Source of the DNA: Candidatus Accumulibacter sp. 66-26
Lineage (GTDB): Bacteria; Pseudomonadota; Gammaproteobacteria; Burkholderiales; Rhodocyclaceae
Length of the DNA stretch: 64,000 bases
Assembly: GCA_001897745.1 (NCBI GenBank)
Contig: MKUH01000013.1
Span: forward strand, 98,384 to 162,383
Reading direction: 5' to 3'
Shown here in pieces: positions 50,687 to 59,459 of the stretch (positions are counted from its first letter, which is position 1; the number at the start of each line of letters is the position of its first letter). The notes beneath the pieces were generated by a model. It did no database searches, had not been told where the DNA came from, and saw only the letters and a program-made list of their open reading frames with translations. Position numbers and translations under genes: made by a program.

Positions 50687-50930
50687 CCCGTAATTTTACG
50701 CGGATAATCGCGCAGCCGAGTCGCATGGACGCCTCGACCCGCATCGCGCAGCGCACGAAGGGCAGGAGAAAAACGAAGATGAAGCAGGATTTCCCGCTGA
50801 GCGGTCGGACAATGCGGAACGGCAATGCCAATCCCGGCCGTCCTTCGCACGCTTCGTGGCGGACCGTCTTTTCCCGCTCCGGAGCTCCGACGCCGCATCC
50901 CCCATCAACCGCCTCCGAGCCGCCCGCACC

Positions 50931-52193
50931 ATGACCTCCGCCCTGCTCAACGTCAGCGAACTCGACAGCCTGCCGGCGCTGCTCGCCAGCCTCGGCATCG
51001 GCCTCCTGATCGGCCTCGAACGCGAACGCAACCCTGCCTCGCGCGCCGGCCTGCGCACCTTCGGGCTAGTCGCCGTGCTCGGCGCCGTCTGCGCGCTGAT
51101 CGCCGAACACACCGGCTCGCCGTGGATCATCGCCGTCGGCCTGCTGACGGTCGGCGGCATGATGATCGCCGCCTATCACAGCCACCCCGACGAGCGCGAT
51201 CCGGGCACCACCTCGGTGGTCGCCCTGCTCCTCTGCTTCGCCTACGGCGCCATGGTCTGGCTCGGCTTCCGCACGCAGGCGGTGATGCTCGCCGTCGTCA
51301 CCACCGCCCTGCTCTACTTCAAGCCCGAACTGCATCAGTTCTCGAGCCGCCTGACGCGGCGCGACCTCATTTCGATCCTGCAGTTCGGCGTCCTCTCGCT
51401 GGTCATCCTTCCCATCCTCCCCAACCGCGACATGGGGCCCTACGCGGCGCTCAATCCGGCGCAAGTCTGGTGGATGGTCGTCCTCATCGCCGGCGTCAGC
51501 CTGTGCGGCTACGCCGCGCTGCGCACCTTCGGGCAGCGCTACGGCGCGCCGCTGCTCGGCCTGTTCGGCGGGCTGGCGTCGAGCACGGCGACGACGCTGA
51601 TCTTTTCGCGCCACGCGCGCAGCGTGCCCCTGCTCGCGCCGCTCGCGCTGGTCGTCATCCTGCTCGCCAATCTGGTCGTCCTCGTCCGCCTCGGCGTCAT
51701 CACCGCCGTCGTGCAGCCGGGCGTGCTCGGCAGCCTGCTGCCGGTGCTCGGCGGCGGCCTCCTCGCCGGCGGCCTGATCGTGCTGTTCGCCTGGCGCCGC
51801 CTCGGCGCGCAGGACGGCCTGCCCGAGCTGGAGCTGCGCAATCCGACCGAAATCCGCACCGCGCTGAGCTTCGGCCTGATCTACGCGCTCGTCCTGCTGT
51901 TCTCGGCGGCACTCGCCGACTACGCCGGCAACACCGGCGTCTACGTCGTGGCGCTGATTTCCGGCCTAACCGACGTCGACGCCATCACGCTTTCCAGCCT
52001 GCGCCTGTACGGCATGCAGAAGCTGAACGCCGGTGAAGCGACGACCTCCATCCTGATCGCCGTGCTTGCCAATCTCGGCTTCAAGCTCGGCGTCATCGCC
52101 GCGGTCGGCGGCCGCCGCCTGGCCGCCAGCGCGGCGGCCGGCTTCCTCGGCGTGGCCGCGGGCTGCGCGGCGGGCTGGGCGCTCTTCGCCTGA
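50931..52193 (+). CDS. MgtC/DUF4010-family membrane protein
   Basis: 420 aa inner-membrane protein with about 12 hydrophobic helices. The N-terminal part has the MgtC-like signature [14 protein letters not shown] and [11 protein letters not shown]; the second half matches the DUF4010 type ([16 protein letters not shown]). Function unknown; MgtC relatives affect magnesium or phosphate homeostasis. ATG at 50931 begins the hydrophobic core; a start at 50856 would add 25 non-hydrophobic residues. Confidence 0.85.
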   Translation: MTSALLNVSELDSLPALLASLGIGLLIGLERERNPASRAGLRTFGLVAVLGAVCALIAEHTGSPWIIAVGLLTVGGMMIAAYHSHPDERDPGTTSVVALLLCFAYGAMVWLGFRTQAVMLAVVTTALLYFKPELHQFSSRLTRRDLISILQFGVLSLVILPILPNRDMGPYAALNPAQVWWMVVLIAGVSLCGYAALRTFGQRYGAPLLGLFGGLASSTATTLIFSRHARSVPLLAPLALVVILLANLVVLVRLGVITAVVQPGVLGSLLPVLGGGLLAGGLIVLFAWRRLGAQDGLPELELRNPTEIRTALSFGLIYALVLLFSAALADYAGNTGVYVVALISGLTDVDAITLSSLRLYGMQKLNAGEATTSILIAVLANLGFKLGVIAAVGGRRLAASAAAGFLGVAAGCAAGWALFA

Positions 52194-52337
52194 GCGGCCG
52201 GCGTTCTTGCGCGCCGACGCCCGGCGCGTTCACCGAACTCGCTGCTCTCTCCGCACTCCGCGCATTCGATACCTTCCGCCCCTTGCATTTGGCCGTCCTC
52301 CGCGCATATTGGGAGGAGGGACGAAAGGAGGCCGCAG

Positions 52338-53180
52338 ATGAATCCGACGCTACGCCCGCCGGCGGTGGCCGGCATGTTCTATCCGCAATCGCCCGCGGCA
52401 CTCGGCCGCGAGGTCGCGGATTTGCTCGCGCACGCGCGGGAGCCGACGCTGACGGCGAAAGCGGTCGTCGCGCCGCACGCCGGCTACGTCTACTCGGGGG
52501 CGACGGCGGCCGCCGTCTATGCCTCGCTGGCGCCGCGCCGCGCCGTCATCCGGCGCGTCGTCCTCCTCGGCCCGACGCACCGCGTCGCCGTGCGCGGGCT
52601 GGCGCTGCCGGCGAGCACCGCCTTCGCCACGCCGCTCGGCACTATTCCCGTCGACCAGGCGGCGGTCGCCGCCATCGCCGACCTGCCGCAGGTCGTCGTC
52701 AGCGAAGCGGCGCACGCGCAGGAGCACTCGCTGGAAGTGCAGCTGCCTTTCCTGCAGTGCGCGCTCGACGCTTTCACGCTGCTCCCGCTGGCCGTCGGGC
52801 AGGCGTCGCCGGGCGAGGTCGCCGAAGTGCTCGAACGCCTCTGGGGCGGCCCCGAAACGCTGATCGTGATCAGCTCCGACCTCTCGCACTACCTGCCCTA
52901 CGACGCGGCGCGCGCAACCGACGCCGACACCGCCCGCCGCATCCTCGCGCTCGACCCGCACATCGACCACCAGCAGGCCTGCGGCGCGACGCCGCTCAAC
53001 GGCCTGCTGCTCGCCGCCCGCCGCCACGGCCTGCAGGCAACGCAGGTAGACCTGCGCAACTCGGGCGATGCGGGAGTGAATTCGGCCGGCGACAAATCCC
53101 GCGTCGTCGGCTACGGCGCCTTCGCCTTCTGCGCGGCGTCCGCCGCGCCGCCGCCGGGAGGGTCCGCCCATGCCCGCTGA
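52338..53180 (+). CDS. AmmeMemoRadiSam system protein B (MEMO1 family)
   Basis: 280 aa homologue of human MEMO1, a dioxygenase-fold protein. Putative metal ligands are kept: H47 in APHAGYVYSG, H81 in LLGPTHRV and C215 in QACGATPLNG. EHSLEVQLPFLQ and SSDLSHYLPYD are further signatures. First of three overlapping genes of the AmmeMemoRadiSam system, whose biochemical role is not established. It overlaps the next gene by 11 bases. Ribosome binding site AAAGGAGG about 8 bases upstream. Confidence 0.93.
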   Translation: MNPTLRPPAVAGMFYPQSPAALGREVADLLAHAREPTLTAKAVVAPHAGYVYSGATAAAVYASLAPRRAVIRRVVLLGPTHRVAVRGLALPASTAFATPLGTIPVDQAAVAAIADLPQVVVSEAAHAQEHSLEVQLPFLQCALDAFTLLPLAVGQASPGEVAEVLERLWGGPETLIVISSDLSHYLPYDAARATDADTARRILALDPHIDHQQACGATPLNGLLLAARRHGLQATQVDLRNSGDAGVNSAGDKSRVVGYGAFAFCAASAAPPPGGSAHAR

Positions 53181-53754
53181 CGCGCTCGGCCGCGCGCTGC
53201 TCGCGCTTGCGCGCAACGCCATCGGCGAACGCTTCGGGCGGCCGCCGCGCCCGGTCGAAGCCCTACCGCGACTCGATGAACGCGGCGCGGTCTTCGTCAC
53301 TCTAAGCAAGGACGGCGCCTTGCGCGGCTGCATCGGCAGCCTGGAGGCGCAGCGCTCCCTGCGCGAGGACGTCGCGGCCAACGCCGTGGCGGCCGCCTTC
53401 GGCGACCCGCGCTTCCCGCCGCTGAGCGCCGAGGAGTTCGAAGGCACCGACGGCGGCGAGCGCGTCCGCATCGAGGTGTCGCTGCTCGGCGCGGCCGAAC
53501 CGATCGACGCCGGCGACGGCAAGGGCACCGACGAAGCGGCGGCGCTCGCGCGCTTGCGCCCGCGGGTCGACGGCGTCATCCTGTCCTACGGCAACCGGCG
53601 CGCGACCTTTCTGCCGCAGGTCTGGGACGCGCTGCCCGATCCGGCGCGCTTCATGGCGCAACTGAAGATGAAAGCCGGCCTGCCGCCGGATTTCTGGGAC
53701 GAGCGGATCCGGCTCGCCCGCTACGAGGTACGGAAATGGAAAGAGACAAGCTGA
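53170..53754 (+). CDS. AmmeMemoRadiSam system protein A (AMMECR1 family)
   Basis: 194 aa homologue of human AMMECR1. The family hallmark LRGCIGSLEA is near residue 51, followed by DPRFPPLSAEEF and a C-terminal FLPQVWDALPDPARFM. Function unknown. It sits between the MEMO and radical SAM genes and overlaps the radical SAM gene by 19 bases. Confidence 0.94.
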   Translation: MPADALGRALLALARNAIGERFGRPPRPVEALPRLDERGAVFVTLSKDGALRGCIGSLEAQRSLREDVAANAVAAAFGDPRFPPLSAEEFEGTDGGERVRIEVSLLGAAEPIDAGDGKGTDEAAALARLRPRVDGVILSYGNRRATFLPQVWDALPDPARFMAQLKMKAGLPPDFWDERIRLARYEVRKWKETS

Positions 53755-54851
53755 AGACCCCGGAATCGGCCCATCCGGCCCGCTGGTGGCACGTCCTGCC
53801 GGACGAGGCGGGCAAGCCGGCGCGCATCCAGTGCGACCTCTGCCCGCGCGACTGCAAGCTGCACGACGGCCAGCGCGGCGCCTGCTTCGTGCGCCAGAAC
53901 GTCGGCAACGAAATGATCCTCACCACCTACGGGCGCTCGTCGGGCTTCTGCATCGACCCGATCGAGAAAAAGCCGCTCAACCATTTCCACCCCGGCTCGG
54001 CCATCCTGTCCTTCGGCACGGCCGGCTGCAACCTCGCCTGCAAGTTCTGCCAGAACTGGGACATTTCCAAGTCGAAGGACATGGACCGCCTGATGGACGC
54101 CGCCAGCCCGGACGGCATCGCCGCCGCCGCGGCCGCCTACGGCGCGCAGGCGGTGGCCTTCACCTACAACGACCCGGTGGTTTTCGCCGAGTACGCGATC
54201 GACACCGCGCTGGCCTGCCGCGCGCGCGGCATCAGGACGGTGGCGGTGACCGCCGGCTACATCCACCCCGAGCCTGCGAAGGAGTTCTACGCCGCGATGG
54301 ACGCCGCCAACGTCGACCTCAAGGGCTTCACCGACGATTTCTACTTCAAGCTCTGTGGCGGCCACCTGCAGCCCGTGCTCGACACGCTCGCCTACGTCCA
54401 TCACGAAACGGATTGCTGGCTCGAAATCACCACGCTGCTGATCCCCGGCCAGAACGATTCGGAACCGGAAATCAAGGCGCTCGCCGCCTGGGTGGCGCGG
54501 GAGCTCGGGCCGGACGTTCCGCTCCACTTCACCGCCTTCCATCCCGACTGGAAGATGGACGACCTGCCGCCGACGCCGCCGTCGACGCTGACCCGCGCCC
54601 GGCGCATCGCGCTGGAGGCCGGGCTGCACTACGTCTACACCGGCAACGTGCACGACACCGAGGGCGGCACCACCTTCTGCCCGGGCTGCCACGCCGCGCT
54701 GATCGAACGCGACTGGTACGATATCCGCCATTACGACCTGCCGGCCGACGGCCGCTGCCCGCACTGCCACACCGCGATCGCCGGCCGCTTCGGCGCCTTC
54801 GGCAAGCCCTTCGGGCAGCACCGCATCCCGGTGCGCCTGGCCGGGCGCTGA
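53736..54851 (+). CDS. AmmeMemoRadiSam system radical SAM enzyme
   Basis: 371 aa radical SAM protein related to pyruvate formate-lyase activases. Radical SAM motif CNLACKFC (C98, C102, C105). Ahead of it four cysteines (C33, C36, C40, C50) and at the C-terminus two CxxC/H pairs (FCPGCH, RCPHCH) suggest extra metal sites, the last like a zinc ribbon. Substrate unknown; presumably acts with the A and B proteins encoded just upstream. Confidence 0.95.
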   Translation: MERDKLKTPESAHPARWWHVLPDEAGKPARIQCDLCPRDCKLHDGQRGACFVRQNVGNEMILTTYGRSSGFCIDPIEKKPLNHFHPGSAILSFGTAGCNLACKFCQNWDISKSKDMDRLMDAASPDGIAAAAAAYGAQAVAFTYNDPVVFAEYAIDTALACRARGIRTVAVTAGYIHPEPAKEFYAAMDAANVDLKGFTDDFYFKLCGGHLQPVLDTLAYVHHETDCWLEITTLLIPGQNDSEPEIKALAAWVARELGPDVPLHFTAFHPDWKMDDLPPTPPSTLTRARRIALEAGLHYVYTGNVHDTEGGTTFCPGCHAALIERDWYDIRHYDLPADGRCPHCHTAIAGRFGAFGKPFGQHRIPVRLAGR

Positions 54852-54880
54852 AGCGGGCAGGCGCGCCAACCGAGAACGAA

Positions 54881-55759
54881 ATGGAAACACCGAAAGATCC
54901 CCGCGCCGAAGTTCAGGCAGATTCCCACGCAGATTCCACCGCGAAAGCGCAGGCAGCCGCAGGCGAACGTGGGGAATTCGGCGGACGCGGCAATCCCGCC
55001 GAACTCGTCGAACTCATGGAATTCGCCGAAGCCCTCGAAGCCGAGACCGGGGAAGCCCCACCGCCGGCCGCCGGGAACGGCACGCTGCTCGTCATCCCGA
55101 CCGCGCACGGCGCGCTGCACGGGCGCCTGACGGCACCGCGCGCGGCCGGCGGCGCCCCCGCGCCCCCGCTCGGTCTGGTCATCGTCGTCCAGACCGGCGG
55201 CGGCGCGGACGCTGCCGCCGGCGATCCGCCGTCGCACGATCCGGCGCTGGCCGCCGCGCTGCGCGAACGGGGACTGACGACCTGCGTCGTCGATCTGCTC
55301 ACCGAGCACGAAGCGCACTTCGCCGACCCGTGCAACAACGTCCCGCTGCTCACCCAGCGCCTGCTCGACTGCCTGTCGCTACTCAAGCGCCAGATGCGCG
55401 ACGGCGAGATGCCGCAGCAGCCGATCTGCCTCTACGGCGCCGGGCACGCCTCGCCGGTGATCGTGCGCGTCGCCGGCCTGCGCGACAACGACGTCGCCGC
55501 CGTCGTCTGCCGCGACGGCCTGATCGACCTCGCCGGCATGCTCTACCTGCACGCGCTCAGCGCCCCGCTGCTGATGCTCGTCGCGGACCCGGACGAAAAG
55601 CGCCTGGCCGCCAACCGGCGCGCGCTGCAAGAACTGTCCGGCCCGAGCGAACTGCTGCCGTGCCCGCCGGGCGAAGGCAAGGACGAGGACGCGGTCGCCG
55701 CCTTTGCGGAAGCGGCCGGCGCCTGGTTCGCGCGCCACCTGGCGGGTCTCCCCCGCTAG
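54881..55759 (+). CDS. Dienelactone-hydrolase-like protein, probably catalytically inactive
   Basis: 292 aa alpha/beta-hydrolase fold protein. Residues 1-65 are polar and low-complexity. The fold is visible as TTCVVDLLTEHE, ICLYGAGHASPVIV, CRDGLIDLAGML and APLLMLVADPDEKRLAANRRAL. In active relatives the nucleophile elbow is GASTG; here it reads GAGHA (186-190), so Ser is replaced by G188, and the C-terminal catalytic His before WFARHL is also absent. Starts 29 bases after the radical SAM gene, probably cotranscribed. N-terminal start is not certain. Confidence 0.78.
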   Translation: METPKDPRAEVQADSHADSTAKAQAAAGERGEFGGRGNPAELVELMEFAEALEAETGEAPPPAAGNGTLLVIPTAHGALHGRLTAPRAAGGAPAPPLGLVIVVQTGGGADAAAGDPPSHDPALAAALRERGLTTCVVDLLTEHEAHFADPCNNVPLLTQRLLDCLSLLKRQMRDGEMPQQPICLYGAGHASPVIVRVAGLRDNDVAAVVCRDGLIDLAGMLYLHALSAPLLMLVADPDEKRLAANRRALQELSGPSELLPCPPGEGKDEDAVAAFAEAAGAWFARHLAGLPR

Positions 55760-55863
55760 GACGAGTCCGCACTTCCCCGCTTCATCCCGCGCCTTTCCCA
55801 GCAACATCGCCGCCCGGCGGCGCGAAAACGACCCGCGGACGGCACGCGTATCGCGCTTTTACC

Positions 55864-55892
55864 TTGCCGGCCACGCCCCGGCGACGCATAAT
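55864..55892 (+). promoter_or_regulatory. Sigma-70-like promoter for the NIT-GGDEF-EAL gene
   Basis: TTGCCG (55864-55869) and CATAAT (55887-55892) are exactly 17 bases apart. The -10 lies in a 6-bp inverted repeat GCATAA-N7-TTATGC (55886-55904). The ATG is 74 bases downstream of the -10. Confidence 0.55.
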
Positions 55893-55966
55893 CCCCGGTT
55901 ATGCCCGGTGCTTAAACCGGCCATCCCGCCCATCCGCCCGAACAAATCGCTTACAACAAGGCCGCG

Positions 55967-58900
55967 ATGCAACTCAAGATGAAGAACACCCCCATCGGCA
56001 CGCGCATCGCGCTGGCCCTGGCGCTGCCCATTGCGGGCTTCCTGTTCTTTGCCTCGTGGATGCTTCTCGGCTACCAGCACACCGCCAACGAAATGCGCGA
56101 TCTGCGCGCGATGGCCGAACTGGCGCCGGCGGTCAGCGATTTCGTGCACGAACTGCAGCAGGAGCGCGGCACCTCCGCCGGTTTCATCGGATCGAGCGGC
56201 ACCGCCTTCGAGGAACGGCTGCCGCTCCGCTACCAGCAGACCGACCAGAAGCGCGTCGCCTTCTTCGGCTCGCTGCAAAACGTCGTGCCCGAGCGCTTCG
56301 AGAACCGGCTCGGGCAGCGCATCGACGCGGCGCGCACGCGCATCGACAAGCTGCTCGAATGGCGCCGCGCCGTCGTCGACCAGAAGATTTCGCAGCAGGA
56401 CCTGATGGGCAACTACGGCGAGGCGGTCGCCGAGCTGATCGAGATCGTCAAGGAGATGCTCTTCGTCAGCAACGATTCCGAGCTGGCGCGCTCGATCTAC
56501 GCCTACGTGAACCTGATGCAGGCCAAGGAGCTGGCCGGCATCGAACGGGCGATCGGCGCCGCGCGCTTTTCGGCGGGCAACTTCGACGCCGCCAGTCACG
56601 CCCTCTTCCTCAGGCTGATCGACCGCCAGAAAGTCTTCCTCGACCAGTTCCGCTTTTTCGCCAGCGACGAGCAGACGCGCTTTCTCGAACAGTCGATCAT
56701 CGGCGTCGAAGCCGCCGAGGCCGAGCGCATGCGGCGCATCGCCAGCCGCAACGCCCCCGGAACCTCCCTGCTCGGCAAGGTCGAGGTCGATCACTGGTTC
56801 GACACGCTGACCTGGAAGATCGACCGTCTCAAGGAAGTCGAGGACAAGCTGGCGCGCGACCTGATCGCCGAAGCGCGCAGCGCCGAGGAAAGCGCCGCCG
56901 CCACGGTGCGCTGGGTGGGTCTGGCGACGCTGCTGGCGCTGCTGCTGACCCTGTTCTTCGCCGCCGGCCTGGCGCGCGGCATCATCTACCCGATCAAGCG
57001 CATCACCCGCGCGATGAACCGCCTGGCGGCGCGGGACGAACACGCGGGGCGCGTCGAACAGGTGGAAATCCGCGACCATCAGCGCGGCGACGAAATTGGC
57101 GAAATGGCGCGCTCCGCCCTGGTTTTCCAGGAGAACCTGATCCACGTCGCGCAGGCCGAGGCGCAACTCAAGAGCGACGCCATCCTGCGCCTGCACCACA
57201 AGGCGCTGGGCGCCATCTCGCAGGGCGTGCTGATCGTCGACGCGGACGGGCGCGCCACCTTCGCCAACCCGGCCCTGCAGGAAATCACCGGCTACGGCGA
57301 GGCGGAAATCCTCGGCCGGCGCCCCGACTTCCTCTTCGTCGCCGAAAACGGCAGCGACGGCGACGCGCTGGCCGGCTTCCGCGCCGCCCTGAGCCGCGGC
57401 GACGCCCGCCCGCACGACATGCTCGGCCAGCGCAAGAACGGCGAGCAGTTCTGGAGCGAGGCCTCGATCACGCTGGTCCCCGACAGCCGCGGCGAATCCA
57501 CGCACAGCGTCATCGTCCTGCGCGACATCACCGAAAGCCGCAGCGTCGAGCAGGAAATGCGCATCGCCGCGACCGCCTTCGAGACGCTGCACGGCATGAT
57601 GGTGACCGACGCCAAGGGCGTCATCCTGCGCGTCAACGGCGCCTTCACCGAAATGACCGGCTACAGCGCCGCGGAAGTCGTCGGCAAGACGCCGGCGATC
57701 CTCAAGTCCGGCCGCCACGAACCCGAGTTCTACACGCGCATGTGGCACGAACTGGCGAGCACCGGCGCGTGGTTCGGCGAAATCTGGGACCGCCGCAAGA
57801 ACGGCGAACTCTTTCCCAAGTGGCAGAGCATCTCCGCCGTGCGCGGCGTCAACGGGCAGATCACGCACTACGTCACGGCCTTCTCCGACATCAGCGAACG
57901 CAAGGAGGCCGAAGAGCAGATCCGCAGCCTCGCCTTCTACGACCCGCTGACCGGGTTGCCCAACCGGCGCCTGCTGCTCGACCGCCTGCAGCAGGCGATG
58001 ACCGTCAGCGAGCGCAACGAAAAGCACGGCGCGCTGCTGTTCATCGACCTCGACCAGTTCAAGACGCTCAACGACACGCTCGGCCACGACATCGGCGACC
58101 TGCTCCTGATCGAAGTGGCCAAGCGCCTGCAGAACGCGATCCGCGCCAGCGACACCGCGGCCCGCCTCGGCGGCGACGAGTTCGTCATCATGCTCGAAGA
58201 CCTCAGCGGCGAAGCGGGCGAAGCGGCCGCCCAGACGCGCACCGTCGGCGAGAAGATCCTCGTCGCGCTCAACCAGCCCTACCAGCTCGCCGGCCACGAA
58301 CACCACAGCACGCCGAGCATCGGCATCACCCTGTTCTCCGGCGGCCGGGAAGCGATCGACAACCTCTTCAAGCAGGCCGATCTCGCCATGTACCAGTCCA
58401 AGGCGGCGGGCCGCAACGCCCTGCGCTTCTTCGACCCGCAGATGCAGGCCGTGGTCACGCAGCGCGCCGAACTCGAAGCCGACCTGCGCGAAGGCATCGA
58501 CAAGGGCGAGTTCATGCTGCACTACCAGCCGCAGGTCGACCCGCAAGGCCGCGTCATCGGCGCCGAAGCCCTCCTGCGCTGGCGCCATCCGCGGCGCGGC
58601 ATGGTCCTGCCCGGCGAATTCATCTCGCTTTCCGAAGAGACCGGCCTCATCCTGCCGATCGGCCAGTGGGTCCTCGAAACGGCCTGCCGCCAGCTCGTCG
58701 AATGGTCCGCGCACGAAAAGACGGCCGGCCTGCGCCTGGCGGTCAACGTCAGCGCCCGGCAACTGCGCCAGCCCGACTTCGCCGAACAGGTACTGGCCAC
58801 CCTCCGGCGCACCGGCGCCAATCCGGAACGGCTGCAGCTCGAACTCACCGAAAGCCTGCTGCTCGACGACCTCGAAGGAACCATCGCCAAGATGCTGCGC

Positions 58901-59233
58901 CTCAAGGCCTGCGGCGTCGGCTTCGCGCTCGACGACTTCGGCACCGGCTACTCCTCGCTCTCCTACCTCAAGCGCCTGCCGCTCGACCATCTCAAGATCG
59001 ACCGCTCCTTCGTGCGCGACATCCTCACCGACCCGAACGACGCGGTGATCGCCCGCACCATCGTCACCCTCGCGCACAGCCTCGGACTCTCGGTCGTCGC
59101 CGAAGGCGTCGAAGCCTCCGGGCAGTTCGACTTCCTCTTCGGGCAGGGTTGCCGCACCTACCAGGGCTACCTGTTCGGCCGCCCCGGCCCGGTCGAAACC
59201 CTGCTCGCGCCGGACACCGCCGAAACGCCGTAG
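55967..59233 (+). CDS. NIT-HAMP-PAS-PAS-GGDEF-EAL membrane sensor
   Basis: 1088 aa. Helix 1 (about 14-34), periplasmic NIT domain (about 50-300) with the signature LQQERGTSAGFIGSSG, helix 2 (about 314-334), HAMP, two PAS domains (about 400-510, 525-640), GGDEF (about 645-800; GGDEF intact with RASD inhibitory site) and EAL (about 820-1075; EALLRW, DDFGTGYSSLSYLKR, AEGVEA). NIT domains in other proteins respond to nitrate or nitrite, so a link to anaerobic respiration is plausible but inferred. Both catalytic domains look active. An alternative ATG lies at 55979. Confidence 0.93.
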   Translation: MQLKMKNTPIGTRIALALALPIAGFLFFASWMLLGYQHTANEMRDLRAMAELAPAVSDFVHELQQERGTSAGFIGSSGTAFEERLPLRYQQTDQKRVAFFGSLQNVVPERFENRLGQRIDAARTRIDKLLEWRRAVVDQKISQQDLMGNYGEAVAELIEIVKEMLFVSNDSELARSIYAYVNLMQAKELAGIERAIGAARFSAGNFDAASHALFLRLIDRQKVFLDQFRFFASDEQTRFLEQSIIGVEAAEAERMRRIASRNAPGTSLLGKVEVDHWFDTLTWKIDRLKEVEDKLARDLIAEARSAEESAAATVRWVGLATLLALLLTLFFAAGLARGIIYPIKRITRAMNRLAARDEHAGRVEQVEIRDHQRGDEIGEMARSALVFQENLIHVAQAEAQLKSDAILRLHHKALGAISQGVLIVDADGRATFANPALQEITGYGEAEILGRRPDFLFVAENGSDGDALAGFRAALSRGDARPHDMLGQRKNGEQFWSEASITLVPDSRGESTHSVIVLRDITESRSVEQEMRIAATAFETLHGMMVTDAKGVILRVNGAFTEMTGYSAAEVVGKTPAILKSGRHEPEFYTRMWHELASTGAWFGEIWDRRKNGELFPKWQSISAVRGVNGQITHYVTAFSDISERKEAEEQIRSLAFYDPLTGLPNRRLLLDRLQQAMTVSERNEKHGALLFIDLDQFKTLNDTLGHDIGDLLLIEVAKRLQNAIRASDTAARLGGDEFVIMLEDLSGEAGEAAAQTRTVGEKILVALNQPYQLAGHEHHSTPSIGITLFSGGREAIDNLFKQADLAMYQSKAAGRNALRFFDPQMQAVVTQRAELEADLREGIDKGEFMLHYQPQVDPQGRVIGAEALLRWRHPRRGMVLPGEFISLSEETGLILPIGQWVLETACRQLVEWSAHEKTAGLRLAVNVSARQLRQPDFAEQVLATLRRTGANPERLQLELTESLLLDDLEGTIAKMLRLKACGVGFALDDFGTGYSSLSYLKRLPLDHLKIDRSFVRDILTDPNDAVIARTIVTLAHSLGLSVVAEGVEASGQFDFLFGQGCRTYQGYLFGRPGPVETLLAPDTAETP

Positions 59234-59418
59234 GCAAAACGCCTGCGCCGGACGCAACGAGCCGCCATTCCGGCGGCAGACCCGGCATCAAACCAGCGCA
59301 CGGACCGCCGTTCCCGGCCCCCCTGAAAGCCGACGCCCCCGCCGCGCGCAAGGCCGTGAACAAGGCCCGAACGCCCCTCCGCGCACGCAGCAGCGCCGGA
59401 CGACATCGGCTTATCGGC

Positions 59419-59424
59419 TATAAT
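59419..59424 (+). promoter_or_regulatory. Consensus -10 element upstream of mfd
   Basis: Perfect TATAAT 35 bases upstream of the mfd GTG start. No matching -35 hexamer is visible 16-18 bases before it. Confidence 0.45.
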
Positions 59425-59459
59425 CGAGTGCTTCCCCGCTCCGCCGCCCCACCCCGCCC

